The position numbers were made by a program, and so were the translations under genes. From contig LSRX01000491.1 of the NCBI GenBank assembly GCA_001939145.1, positions 72,501-136,500 of the forward strand: a DNA stretch of 64,000 nucleotides, written 5' to 3'. The notes beneath the pieces were generated by a model. That model searched no databases, was not told the DNA's origin, and was given only the letters and a program-made list of their open reading frames with translations. Within the stretch, counting starts at the first letter, position 1, and the number at the start of each line of letters is the position of its first letter. The stretch is from Symbiodinium microadriaticum (taxonomy: Eukaryota > Sar > Dinophyceae > Suessiales > Symbiodiniaceae). Below are positions 37,701 through 49,086 of this stretch, piece after piece.

Positions 37701-40378
37701 GAGACTGAAACTGCCGTCGCAGGATATATCGTTTCAAGACAAGTCGGCAGCGTCCCCCTGACAACCAAAACTCAGTAAACCGCAAAACCAAAACACTAAT
37801 TCTAAATGCTGCACCACAATCTCACATTGCTAGCAAGCTGCTATATCGCTAATCTGCAAGCAGAGCTTCACCTCGGCCTGGATGGATTCGTCGTCCTCGC
37901 AACTCTTGAATATGTCATAGAAAGCCGTGACGGGCAGCGGCATCACGCTTTAGGGTTTACCACCTATGCTTTTTCAGGTATTGAGAAGAAGCCTATAGTC
38001 GCACGCGAAACTTCGAGACCTTTGGGATGTAGGCTTCGGCGTTCATCAGAAACTGAAAAATAATCCAGTGCTGGGCCCCGGGATCAGCACTTCACCACTT
38101 CACCTGAGATTTTAGGGCTTGGGACCTGGATGCAAACCCGGCCTAATCCCGGAGAGCTAGTAACAGGGAGTGAGCGCTGTCCTCTCGAGGTACAATCGGG
38201 AACCCTGACCTCCGAACGCGCTGGTCTAGTACAAGGACTCAGGAAGTTCGAGCCGACGCCCCACATGATGTCATCTTCCCGGAAAGCTTCGTAATCCCCC
38301 AGGGATGACCCCATTCAGCTTCTCACTTGCAAAGCGCACGCCGTACTTAGGCATATTTGAAAGACCTAAGCCCCATGCACGAAACACTACAAGCACAACA
38401 CACTGAGCTCAGGTTTAAGACCAACCTCAGAGCTTCGGGCTTGGAGATTGCAAGTTCCTGCAAGCAACTGCACTGGACCTTTCCTGATCACAATCCCGAA
38501 GACCCGAAGACACTTTGCAAAGGGCCTCTGCCACACGTGGTGGGAAGAATGCTGATACTTGAACATCATTCGCAACCACCGTCCTTAGCTGCTGGTTAGG
38601 GACAGTTTTACCGTTTAGTCTAATTGCGACTCCGGGGGCCGTCAGCAAACGACTGCCCTGCTGGGAAGAGTCTGAAACTAACAGTCTTGGAAGGCGAAGA
38701 ACGACAGAGCATCTTTGCTGTCATTACGCTGGAACACACAGATCATGGGATGCTCTGCCCCTACCTCGACAGAAGAGAAGGAATTGAAACACCCAGACAC
38801 AATCTGCTTCAGAGGGTCTATAAGTTGCCCACTTGCAAGTGAAATTCAGACAGGGCAACTTGACGTTGCCTCAGCACACCTATACCAACACTTACCGCAA
38901 GACGCCTCGAGTTCACAAGCCCCCCCCTCCCCCGGTTGCTCCAAGCCCCTAGCTGCAAAGTCGAGTTGCCTTTTCGAGTTGTCCAGCATGTGCAACTTCA
39001 TGCTAAAGTTTTGCGGTTCCTCGCTGTGTTCAACTTCCTGGCTGCAGGATCACTCATCAGGCTTGAAATTCGATAACTGGTTCGCGACCTCACAGGAAAG
39101 TAAGCAGAGATTCCATGCATACTGCCGCAACTTCGACAAAACTGCAGATCCTAAGCGCATTGCGGTAACGCGCCTAGACAAGCTTTGTCGTGGAAACGGA
39201 ACGAACTAGTCGTATCAAGAGTGTTTACTTAAAAAGTCAACGTACGACCGTAGTCATGTGCTTCAATGCAGTCAACGATTTCTGCAACAACTTGCATTTA
39301 CAATGTATCGACATGTGTTACAAGCTCCACTCGGACTTGAATACAAGCATAACCCGAACTAACCCCTGTAGCACTACCTCCCAGAAACGGATAAACCTAC
39401 CTCGCGTTGGGGTCTGTCTCATATAATGGAACCCTTTTTTCGGGCCCTTAATGAGTAGAAAAGGGCTGTGGATGCCATCGTACTTTTATCAGAGTTACAG
39501 CCACACCGGAACAAACAAAAACACCAGGAAGTGTAGCGATTCCCGGGTTCTTGCTCACTGTGGCATCTTCAATCCCACTTATCCGCATGCTTCGTGGCCC
39601 CTGAGGTCAGCCCAGCTGAAGTTTAGAAAGCATCGGACTCTGGTTGTGACGAAAGCTAAATCCACACCCCTGCACCCTAAAACCCTACACACTCAACCCG
39701 AAGTCCATCTCCCGTGTTCTCCAGCCAGTGTCCCCAAACCCGAACTAGTCAGCGGGCCTTGGAGTCTTGTGAGCTGACAGCGATCCATGTTACAACCTAT
39801 GAGCTTGCCTAGAGCTCTATGGCTTGTAGGGCCTTCATGATGCTGCGTAGCTTGCTGCGGACAGATTCCCAGTCTGTTGGACGAACCAGCCGCCGCAGGC
39901 TCGGCATACCTTGCGATGAGGGCATTAGGCGTTCGGGGTTTGAGGCCTATAGGTCTTCTGGCTGAACTCGATTTGAGACTGACGACATGACGACAGCCAT
40001 GCAAAGCTCGAGGATCTCTGTATATCAATAATACTCCATCTCTGCAATGTCCTTCCATTTTCTTGTGGGTTTTGGATGCACAGGCTCGGGCTGCAGGGTT
40101 TTACTAAGGGCGTCAGGTCTCTAAATGGGGATTATTTCAGGTGTGGGGATTTTCGGTGACTCTCAGCAGTCAAACCCGATGCGAGGTTGGCAAACTTAGG
40201 ACAGAGGTGCTCTCAGGGCTCACAGTTGATGCGTGTGGGTCTTTGGGAATTCATCGAGAGAGTGAGGGCTGGATTGCAGGGATCGAGAGATACTCCATTA
40301 TGGTCGACTCCCACTTCCCGTATTGATGCCAGTGTCGCTCATGGCCGTTACCACGAGCGAAGCACTGCCACTGACTGT
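34786..40378. other. Unique sequence, no supported gene
   Basis: About 5.6 kb without an array or recognised gene. The frames are short and overlapping, the longest being 164 codons (38715-39209, plus strand) with no domain I know. A short TG run lies at about 37287-37301. Confidence 0.5.
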
Positions 40379-40700
40379 GCGGCCGCAATTACTACGACGA
40401 GTACGACGACGACGACATTTACCACTTTAACCTAAGTTGAATATTGAACCTGTAGTACTGCAACGGCGACGATGGTGACATCCATGCTGCGGACGACGAC
40501 GGCGGCGACCCTACAACCCTGTTTGTCGCCAGCAGCAACACAGTCGCACGCGCAAGTAGACAACTACAACTACTTCCCTCATTAGTCTAATCATCCTTGC
40601 CATGCTGACCATCATCACCACGCTGGTCCTATCATCGTGAACTCGATAAGCATGCTGCTGCTGATTTTCAGGGTGACAACGATGATCGTGACGTGTGCCC
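40379..40700. repeat. Weak GAC/ACG triplet region
   Basis: Short imperfect runs of ACG/GAC triplets (about 40394-40420, 40465-40510) in otherwise unique sequence. Confidence 0.55.
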
Positions 40701-41398
40701 GACAATTCTTGCCGCCTTCAGAGCCATGCTACATGCATCCGGATCTGAGGGCCGTTTCACGAAGCGTAGATGCGCCTGCTCCTTGGATGCAAAGGTGAGG
40801 ACAATCTGGGCTTGCTGGTTGCATGTTGTTGTCGTAGCTGACTGCATTGCGTTCACGCTCTTTCCGCGGCTTCCCCCTGTGGAGCTCACTGGTCTCTTCA
40901 GTTATTCGCATGGCGTATCATTTACGGTTCATTTATGCGGCGTGTACAGGCATGAGGCAACATCTCTGGTCTCTGGCTGACTTTGGAGCGGCGATCTTTT
41001 TCGGGAACGAGTCTTAACACGGCTGTTGGCCAATGGCATCCCAAGCCCCGGACTTCTGAGCCTAGCAAGACCTCTGCATAAAGCGCTCATTCATCCAGGA
41101 CAAAGGCACCACATCAAGCCAATGCGTGCTGCCGTCGACGAGCAATGTCATGTCCTGGGCTCATGATCGAACAGGTGACCACACACGGACGATCTTGAGG
41201 AGCGGTCTCAGCCCCAAGTTCATATTGCTTGGCAGTTGCTTCTTTTTGGAACAGTTCGGCACTGCCGTCCCTGACACCATCTACTTCTTCCGGCTGGGAG
41301 ATAGTAGCCGCCTTATCTCTGTGGCCACATCCACATCCGAAACGACAGGATAAGCCTTACTGCCACTGCGCAAGAACTGCTTACAACACTACTCCGAG
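40701..41398. other. Unique sequence, no supported gene
   Basis: Nothing recognised. Confidence 0.5.
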
Positions 41399-41544
41399 TG
41401 CTGTTGCGGACACATACTGATACTTATACTTACACTCATACATACTCATACTCATACTCATACTCATACTCATACTCATACTCATACTCATACTCATACT
41501 CATACGCATACTCAGACTCAGACTCAGACTCAGACTCAGACTCA

Positions 41545-41616
<72 letters not shown>

Positions 41617-41660
41617 CACCACCACCACCACCACCACCACCACTACCACTACCACGACCA
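41399..41660. repeat. ACTCAT hexamers, then GCT, ACT and CAC triplet arrays
   Basis: ACTCAT hexamers (about 41432-41515), ACTCAG hexamers (to 41541), a pure GCT array (41550-41583), an ACT array (to 41606) and a CAC array (to 41642) follow each other, each probably derived from its neighbour by single-base change. Confidence 0.95.
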
Positions 41661-44600
41661 CTAACGCGACCACTGATGAACATAACCCCAACGTAACGTA
41701 GCCGCCAGCCATCAAAATCACGCGCCTCCGCCTACAAAACAACTGAACGAGGGGCACTTCGGGATCTTGCTGACCCCTGGACCCCTGACCAGCATTGCAG
41801 CTGAAAGCACTACGAATTACCTCTTGGACAAATTCCTTGTGCCGCTGTGGTCTGGACGGCGAGAAAACGCCCAAAGAGCTAAATCCCACAGAAGCAAGAA
41901 AGCCCAACTCTGTAGAGTGGAGCCATTCCTTGGCAGCCCTCGGCTCTTGATACTCGGCTTCTAGGTTTTGTGGATGAGCGAGGTCAATCATCAGCCTAGG
42001 GTTGTCAGCCAAGGCCTTCATTCCACTTCGATAGGCCCGTCGCTTTCGAGGAATAATACCAGCAAATGCTGAGGCTGAAATCACCCCGTTTCCTTCTGTA
42101 CCAATTATTCAGCTGCAGAGAAACCACGAGCTCCGGGAAGTTCTGCATCAGCGAGTTGTAGGAGGACTGTGACAGGAACCCTGCCTGAACAAGGCTTTCT
42201 TTGGATTCAGGCTTTTCACCAGGGTTTTTGGTTTGTGGTTCCAAATTAATTAGGCTCCCTTGCGTGTAGGCTTCAGGCAGCACGAACCTGTCGCGGTGGG
42301 AGCGTCGTCTTGAAACAACGTCCATCTGCTGATATTACGTTTGCAGAGCTGAGGATAAGCGATGTGTCTTGGGCCACGAGCTCTACTTTGCACTTTTTTG
42401 GAAAACTTCAATCTCGGCTCACGATGCAATGCCGGGTGATGCAGCACCATGCATTGGCGTCTCTCCGTGGAATTTCTGAAGTTTTATAGGGCTTGTCGGA
42501 TTCCCGGCAGGAGCCAGCCTGGCCCTCACGTTGATACTTTGCAAGTGTTGGCAGCACGAAAGTCATCGCTTGCACCAAGAAAGAGTCCGGTCGAGAACCG
42601 TATCAACAGAAAGATTGACGTACTCGATTCCCTAACTCATGACTCTTATTGAAGCTATGAAGAGGACTGCAACTTTCGGGCATTGATCGGAAGGGCTCCA
42701 TTCGCTCCAGCTGCAAGAAGTGAAAGTCTCACACAGATTGCTGGGTGTTTAGGCTGGAAACGTAGGCTTCAAAACCAGGCTTCAGCTGGCGGAAACTCAA
42801 AACCGTAACGTGCTGACACCCCCACAAGGTCTGGGATCCAGCCTCCGACGCCGCCCGAGTCTGGCCCGACGAAGCTCTGGCTTTCGTCGGAATGCTTCTC
42901 TCGATTTGCTCGCTCTGCCTTGGAACGGACAATGGATGTAAATCAAAGCCAGGCCTGTAAATGTGTGCGAGCGCAGGCGATAATCCATCTATACACGTGT
43001 CTATATGTATGCGCATGCCTGTGGGTGTACATGCATATGTCTCAGTATGTGCTTATGTCAGCGTATATACCCGCATCTGTATCTGCTGCTGTACTGTAGA
43101 TGCTTGTGTACATGTACACTGACATATACATGGTATATGTATATGCATGTGATGTATGCAATGTATGTATGTTTTGGTACGTATGTATTTGCTTGCGCTT
43201 GTTTGAAATCACTTGTGTGTACATGATGCACATAACTTTCTGTCTGCACCATCAACTGCGTTCATCGCGTGTGTTCGTTTCCTCGCCGTAGCCGTAGAGC
43301 CACGGTACAGTCTGCCTCTAGGTCTGTCTTTGTTTCTCTGATGACATACATCAATACATGCCCACATCGAGACCGCCAGCCAGCCAGCAAGGCAGGCAGG
43401 CAGGCAGAAATGCAAAGATACTCTGCATACATATCAGCAAACTTGCTCAGTTCATGTGCCGGCTTGGGTTGGAAGATGTTGGCTGAGCACCACAGACATA
43501 AAAACGTGGTTCAGGTCAACAGATCTGACATCACGTCTGCCAAGTCTTCATGTTGAATCGCTGCGTGCTTGAACGACTGACCGAAGCCCCAAAGCCCGAA
43601 CCCGGACGGAAAGTACAGAGCAGCACGACCAACCTCAGCAGCAAGAAGCGAGGACCGGCTGCAGTGGCGCGAAAGAAGACGAAAGGCGAAGAAGAAAATG
43701 ATACCACCAAGGGAAATAGTCTATAGTGCTTAACAGATAAGCAAACACACACACACACACACACAGAGACAGAGAGACGCGCACGCGCACGCACACAGCC
43801 GTTGCGACACAATGTAGCCACTCCCACTGGACAACCCTGCAACACTTCCCGGATTCCGCAGTGTGCAAGGCAAGCCTCGCGACGCTTCTTTCGTGCAGTT
43901 TCGGCAGTCGCAAGCAGGAGCTCGATGGATGGCACCGCGCAATACTGTACACGAGGCACCACTGAGTGCAGCAACAGAAAACGGAGGCAAGGTGTGTACG
44001 AGAGTCGAAACTGGGTGTTGCTACAGTTTGGTGATGCGTGAAGTTTTGCATCCCCAGATATACTCAAAACCTGAAGTGCCAGTAAGTCTGTCAAGAAGCT
44101 TCGCTTCCGGCGGTCTCCGCGCCTCCCAGTCCTGTGTCGAATACTGTTTGAGGCTGGAGGCTCAGGAGTCTCTGGGCAGATCAAGAACCTTCTGGTTTGC
44201 ATTTCCCATGACACGAAAAACCCGTTGTTTTGTCAACGTGTTACACCGTGGTTCATTTTGCGATACTGGGTTGTTGCACACTTGCTCCCTTCTGGCATGA
44301 GGCATTGTGCCAACAAGCCCTTGCTACATATGCTGCATGACATTTCATGGGTTGAAAGAACCCTGTGCTGAGAACCTGAAGCTCAACTCCAGACGAGAAA
44401 CAAGGCTCTCCGAGTGTAGAGTTTTCGGGTGAGGATGAGTGCCGCTGACGGGAAGAAAACCCCACCCGACATCTTCGCAAAGAAAGTCGCGTCATGCTGT
44501 TTGGAGCACAAAAGCATGCACAGAATGACAGAAACCCCTGCGAACATAACAAAAATTCGGCGTCTCTTGCACTATCAGTATATAGCCATCGAGCTAAACT

Positions 44601-44700
44601 ATGTGCTGAGGCGGACCTGGATGCCTGGAGGCTTACTACGCAAGGCTGGCCTCACGGAGAGCTAGCAGGTGGTGCGGTCCGTCCTTGCCGAACCTCATGA
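41661..44700. other. Mostly unique sequence with short TATG and CA stretches
   Basis: Degenerate TATG-rich sequence lies at about 43000-43220 and a CA run at about 43744-43766. No gene is recognised. The 227-codon minus-strand frame ending at 43531 crosses the CA run and looks spurious. Confidence 0.5.
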
Positions 44701-44842
44701 GACTGCTGGATTTTCATAATTTCGGGTACGAGCACAACGACGACTACTACTGCATAGCTGCTTCTGCTGCCACAGCAACTATTGCTATCAGTACTTTCAC
44801 TACTCGGACCGCCGCCACTACCACTACTACAACTACTAACAC
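44701..44842. other. Unique left flank of the duplicated segment, ACT/CTG-rich
   Basis: Irregular ACT/GCT triplets appear here before the identical duplicated part begins near 44843. Confidence 0.5.
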
Positions 44843-44913
44843 CACTACCACCAACACTACCGCCACTACTATCGCCACTATTGCCACCACTACCACTACC
44901 ACTACCACTACCA

Positions 44914-44970
<57 letters not shown>

Positions 44971-45271
44971 TTCTTTTTGCGGCGAACCCGCAAGTTATGT
45001 CTCCTTTCCCTCACTCCTGCTGCTGTCTTCACTCCACTTCACTTCGGGGCTGTGGGAGACTTGTTAGGACTCGCGGGCCGAGAGGCCAAGCCCTGTTTAG
45101 GGGCCTTGTGGGATCTTGTGGGGAGAAGTCAGCAAGAGAGAGCGTGTCTCCCTGTCTCTGTCTCTGTTTCACTCTTTTCCACGCGCCCTCTCCTTCTCTC
45201 TGTAGCTCTGTCTGTTGCTCGCTATCTTGCTCTCTCTCTCTCTCTCTTTCTCTGGCTCGCTCTACCTCTCT

Positions 45272-45315
<44 letters not shown>

Positions 45316-45470
45316 CTGCAGGGCATAGGGGTCGGTTGGCCCGACCCTCAGGCTTTGAGCCCGCCCTACCACCCATTGTGTTATTGAGTGGCAGGCTTTG
45401 GGGTCTCACTGACTGTTGAAACTGAGAACACAGCATGAGGCGATCCCCCGGTTGCAAGCCCCCAACCCCG
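44843..45470 (+). repeat. Duplicated segment, copy 1 (~628 bp)
   Basis: The segment consists of an ACT/CCACTA microsatellite, unique DNA with TTTTTGCGGCGAACCC, a CT-rich stretch and a unique end reading GTTGCAAGCCCCCAACCCCG. It recurs 926 bp downstream with no difference that I could see. The copy ends exactly at the assembly gap. Poly-Thr/poly-Leu/poly-Ser frames are repeat translations. Confidence 0.9.
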
Positions 45471-45666
45471 NNNNNNNNNNNNNNNNNNNNNNNNNNNNNN
45501 NNNNNNNNNNNNNNNNNNNNNNNNNNNNNNNNNNNNNNNNNNNNNNNNNNNNNNNNNNNNNNNNNNNNNNNNNNNNNNNNNNNNNNNNNNNNNNNNNNNN
45601 NNNNNNNNNNNNNNNNNNNNNNNNNNNNNNNNNNNNNNNNNNNNNNNNNNNNNNNNNNNNNNNNNN
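45471..45666. other. Assembly gap (196 N)
   Basis: N run between the end of copy 1 and an ACT microsatellite leading into copy 2. Confidence 0.99.
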
Positions 45667-45682
45667 ACTGCTACTGCTACTG

Positions 45683-45742
<60 letters not shown>

Positions 45743-45747
45743 ATTAC

Positions 45748-45768
<21 letters not shown>
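45667..45768. repeat. ACT trinucleotide array
   Basis: A TGCTAC stretch and then a nearly pure ACT array joining the gap to copy 2. Confidence 0.95.
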
Positions 45769-45779
<11 letters not shown>

Positions 45780-45839
45780 ACACTACCGCCACTACTATCG
45801 CCACTATTGCCACCACTACCACTACCACTACCACTACCA

Positions 45840-45896
<57 letters not shown>

Positions 45897-46197
45897 TTCT
45901 TTTTGCGGCGAACCCGCAAGTTATGTCTCCTTTCCCTCACTCCTGCTGCTGTCTTCACTCCACTTCACTTCGGGGCTGTGGGAGACTTGTTAGGACTCGC
46001 GGGCCGAGAGGCCAAGCCCTGTTTAGGGGCCTTGTGGGATCTTGTGGGGAGAAGTCAGCAAGAGAGAGCGTGTCTCCCTGTCTCTGTCTCTGTTTCACTC
46101 TTTTCCACGCGCCCTCTCCTTCTCTCTGTAGCTCTGTCTGTTGCTCGCTATCTTGCTCTCTCTCTCTCTCTCTTTCTCTGGCTCGCTCTACCTCTCT

Positions 46198-46241
<44 letters not shown>

Positions 46242-46396
46242 CTGCAGGGCATAGGGGTCGGTTGGCCCGACCCTCAGGCTTTGAGCCCGCCCTACCACCC
46301 ATTGTGTTATTGAGTGGCAGGCTTTGGGGTCTCACTGACTGTTGAAACTGAGAACACAGCATGAGGCGATCCCCCGGTTGCAAGCCCCCAACCCCG
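45769..46396 (+). repeat. Duplicated segment, copy 2 (~628 bp)
   Basis: Same sequence as 44843-45470. Only this copy continues into the GC-rich block, at GACACTAAGCACCC. Perfect identity next to a gap suggests either a very recent duplication or two versions of one locus placed in tandem by the assembler. Confidence 0.9.
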
Positions 46397-46596
46397 GACA
46401 CTAAGCACCCCCAACCGGCCTCGTCTCCGCGCCCCTATGACATCGCTGTGGAGGCTTGCGAAATGAGGTATAGCCCTCATGCTTTTCCACGGTTTTCGTG
46501 GCACTGTGCGGGGCGTCCCCCTTTCTCAGCAACTGGGAGACTGTTTTCGGCAACCAAACCCCCAACCAACAACATCTACGCCATGACCGGTTACAG

Positions 46597-46870
46597 TCGT
46601 CCCCCAGGTTGTTAGGTGAAAAAGCAAAGGACGAGGTGCCTAACAACAAGCGGGCCTCACTCCACAAAACAGCGTCAGCAAGCATACCCCTAGCTGCAAT
46701 ACAGGTCCCAAGCCCCTTGCTGGCAGGTCGTCCCCCGGGTTGCTAGGTGAAAAAGACGAGGTGCCTAACAACAAGCGGGCCTCACTTCACTCGACAGCGT
46801 CAGCAAGCCTACCTCTAGCTGCAGTACAGGTCTCAAGCCCCCTTGCTGGCAGGTCTCAGTCCCCTCGACA
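46597..46870 (+). repeat. 131-bp tandem repeat x2, with 9-bp hairpin arms
   Basis: The sequence from GTCGTCCCCCAGG at about 46597 repeats from GTCGTCCCCCGGG at about 46728. Both units contain GTTG(T/C)TAGG followed 23 or 17 bp later by CCTAACAAC (46608-46616/46639-46647, a perfect pair; 46739-46747/46764-46772, one mismatch). They lie just beyond the stop of the long minus-strand frame, so they could be in its 3' untranslated region. Confidence 0.8.
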
Positions 46871-46917
46871 GGTGACGTCCCCCAGCAACAAGCCAAAAGA
46901 GCACCTAGCACACCCCC

Positions 46918-48027
46918 CTAGTCGTCGTTGTCGAGGGAGCTGGGGCTGTCCAGGCTTCTACGGCGGCGCGGCTCAGCCCCCTCACTCCCCCACTGTTCCG
47001 CAGCGGTCGTAGTAGGTTTCGAGGCTCTGGCCGCCGTTGCCTCTCCCCCTTCGTCCACGTTGCTGTCGTCGTTGTCTTGCACCAGTTCTACTTCTTCCCC
47101 CCAGTGTTCTGTCGTCCACTGGGCGAGGTGAAGCAGTGCCACACGTACTTCTCGTTGGAGGTCCCCCACGAGAAAAGGCTGCAGTTGGCGAAGCTTCCTC
47201 TTTGCACGGTAGACGTGCAGTGCCTGTGGCTGCCCCCCACAGGTCGCTCGTCGGTTCTGGTCCCCCTCTGCCATGGCTATGACGTCGGCTGCGTGTGGAA
47301 CCCCCTCGGCGTCCCCTGCGTGTGGGTAGGTGCCGACGAGGACGTAGATACCGTCTGCTGCCGCAGCCAAGAGGTTCTGCAAGGTGGCCAGCTCCCCCTC
47401 CGGGTCCCGTTGCGTCCCCCTTTGTCGCGTCATGCGCTGCAGTTGGTCTGCTGCCTCCTCTGCTGCGTCCGTGGCGTGGTGCGTCCGCATCCAGTCTGCT
47501 GAGCGTCGGCCCCCCAAGAGAAGGCGCTGTCCTGCTTGCAGAAGTTCTTGCACCTCCAGGAGCTCCCCGTTGTCTGGAGGATCTCCCCCTAGTGCCACGC
47601 GATCTGCCATGAGCCCTACCACTAAGGCTGCGACTTGGAGAGGGTTGGGGCTAGGCGGTGTGGCCTTTGGCTTGGGCCTCCCCCCTGTCTGCAAGAGCTC
47701 TCTGGCCTCTCTGAGCAGTCTCTCTACGTCCGGCAGGTGTAGTCGCTGGGCTAGGCTGGTTGCTTCCTCCAGGTGCTGTGCTGCGCTGGCCGCTGTGTTG
47801 GCGGTTTCTGCGTCCCCCCCTGCGCTTGGTTGGCCCTCTGCAGGCTCGGCTGTTTCCAGCTCCCCCGTCTGCTCCCCCTGTGGGTTGTTGGTGGCTGCTA
47901 GTTGCTCCAACGCTGCTTGTGTTTCTTCTTCCTGGCTTTGGAGCAGCTGTGAGGCTTGGCTGCGGGCTCGTTTGAGCGGGCTTGGGGTGCCACTTTTGGC
48001 TGGCCGTGGTGGCGAGGCCCGTATGTG
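46918..48027 (-). CDS. Segment 3 of the long frame, helical C-terminal part
   Basis: Same frame, after the TAG at 48028, ending at TAG 46918, about 369 codons. No ATG lies near its beginning, which favours it being a continuation rather than an independent gene. From about 47780 downward the translation becomes amphipathic and helical: L-L-R-E-A-R-E-L-L-Q, then L-Q-V-A-A-L-V-V-G-L-M, then V-Q-E-L-L-Q-A-G-Q-R-L-L-L, and a V-A-L-L-H-L-A-Q-W segment before an acidic tail ending D-N-D-D. The ordered character shows it was once under protein-level selection. Family not recognised. Confidence 0.5.
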   Translation of the reverse strand, partial: HIRASPPRPAKSGTPSPLKRARSQASQLLQSQEEETQAALEQLAATNNPQGEQTGELETAEPAEGQPSAGGDAETANTAASAAQHLEEATSLAQRLHLPDVERLLREARELLQTGGRPKPKATPPSPNPLQVAALVVGLMADRVALGGDPPDNGELLEVQELLQAGQRLLLGGRRSADWMRTHHATDAAEEAADQLQRMTRQRGTQRDPEGELATLQNLLAAAADGIYVLVGTYPHAGDAEGVPHAADVIAMAEGDQNRRATCGGQPQALHVYRAKRKLRQLQPFLVGDLQREVRVALLHLAQWTTEHWGEEVELVQDNDDSNVDEGGEATAARASKPTTTAAEQWGSEGAEPRRRRSLDSPSSLDNDD

Positions 48028-49086
48028 CTAATGGGGTGGCCCCCCGCTGCTGGTTGCTGTGTTTGCCACGGGTGTTGTCCCGGGCTGGTTGCTGATTGCT
48101 GATGTCCTGTGGCTGTCCTGCTCTGGCGGCGTTGGTTGTTGCTCCTGTCTGAGTAGTTCTTCTTCTTCCCGCGTCGGCAGTCTGCTCCCTTCCGCTGTCC
48201 TCACGTACATCCCCTTCCACATTTCCTCCTCCGTTGTTGTCCCTGGCATGTCTTCTTCCCCCATTGAGGAGGAGCTGTTGGCTTGCTGCTGCTGTGTCGT
48301 GGCTGCGCATGGTGGTGGGTTCCAGGGGACCGTGGCTGCTTCGCTGTCTGGTGGGCTGCTGTGGCATCGCTCCTCCCGTCTTCTTCGGCTGCCGGCTGGT
48401 GTCCCCCCTGTTTGCATGAGGCTCTGGTGATCAGGTGGAGGGTCTTCGCTGGGCCAGCTGCTTTCTGAGTCACTTGGTGGTTGGGGAGGTGGCCTTTTGG
48501 GTGGCGTTGGTTCGGTCTGCTGTGGGAGCCTTTGGAAGGCGGCTATGGCTGCCGAGGAGTAGAAGGAGTATCCCCCTGTTGTCGGATGCGGGTCTGGCTG
48601 TGCTGGCTGTTGTGTTCCGTGTGTCTGTCGGCCGTCCTGTGCTCGCTGTTGTTGTGGTGGCTGCTTGGCGACTGCGGGTGCCTTGTGTGGTGGTTGCTGT
48701 GGTGGTGCCTTGACTGTGGTGGCTGTGGTTGGCTTGCCTGAGGGGGTCCCCCCCGCCCTTGTGGCAGCTTGCTGCGGCGGTGCTTTGGCTCTGGTGGCCT
48801 GCTGTGGTTTGTTGGCCTCGTCTTTGCTGCTGCTTGCCAGTGCCGACTCTTCCGTAGCTGTAGGCGGCCCTCTGCTTGTTGCCGGGGTGTTGTCGTCCAT
48901 GCTACCCCCTTGTGGCTCGGGTTGCTGCTGCTGTGCTGGCTCTGCGTCTCTGTCTCTTCGGCCATCCGCTGCCGTCTCCTCCTGTGGTTGTGGTGGTGGT
49001 AGGGCTTCTGCTGTCGGTGTGTCCCCGCTGTCCGCGAGGGGCTGCGCTTGTCCGCCTTCAAGGGGGACCGGTCTTGCTGCTGCCGG
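48028..49086 (-). CDS. Segment 2 of the long frame, disordered middle part
   Basis: Same frame, between the TGA at 49087 and the TAG at 48028, about 352 codons. An ATG at 48900 would give 290 codons if translation restarted there. It is almost entirely low complexity (Pro/Gln/Ala/Thr/Ser) with acidic patches such as E-E-E-M-W-K-G-M-Y-V-R and two G-G-T-P motifs. Nothing indicates a catalytic domain. It could be a linker of the larger protein. Confidence 0.4.
   Translation of the reverse strand, partial: PAAARPVPLEGGQAQPLADSGDTPTAEALPPPQPQEETAADGRRDRDAEPAQQQQPEPQGGSMDDNTPATSRGPPTATEESALASSSKDEANKPQQATRAKAPPQQAATRAGGTPSGKPTTATTVKAPPQQPPHKAPAVAKQPPQQQRAQDGRQTHGTQQPAQPDPHPTTGGYSFYSSAAIAAFQRLPQQTEPTPPKRPPPQPPSDSESSWPSEDPPPDHQSLMQTGGTPAGSRRRREERCHSSPPDSEAATVPWNPPPCAATTQQQQANSSSSMGEEDMPGTTTEEEMWKGMYVRTAEGSRLPTREEEELLRQEQQPTPPEQDSHRTSAISNQPGTTPVANTATSSGGPPH

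Noticed and set aside
43531..44214. 227-codon minus-strand frame
   Set aside because: It crosses a CA repeat, has no codon bias or domain, and overlaps open frames on the other strand.
45416..46345. 309-codon frame across the second gap
   Set aside because: It passes through N and ACT/CT repeats, and its unique part is the duplicated noncoding segment.
47384..48031. Long plus-strand frames (215 and 240 codons) opposite the long minus-strand frame
   Set aside because: They are Ser/Leu/Cys/Val-rich shadows, expected when the opposite strand is Gln/Ala/Gly/Pro-coding and GC-rich. They show no domain.
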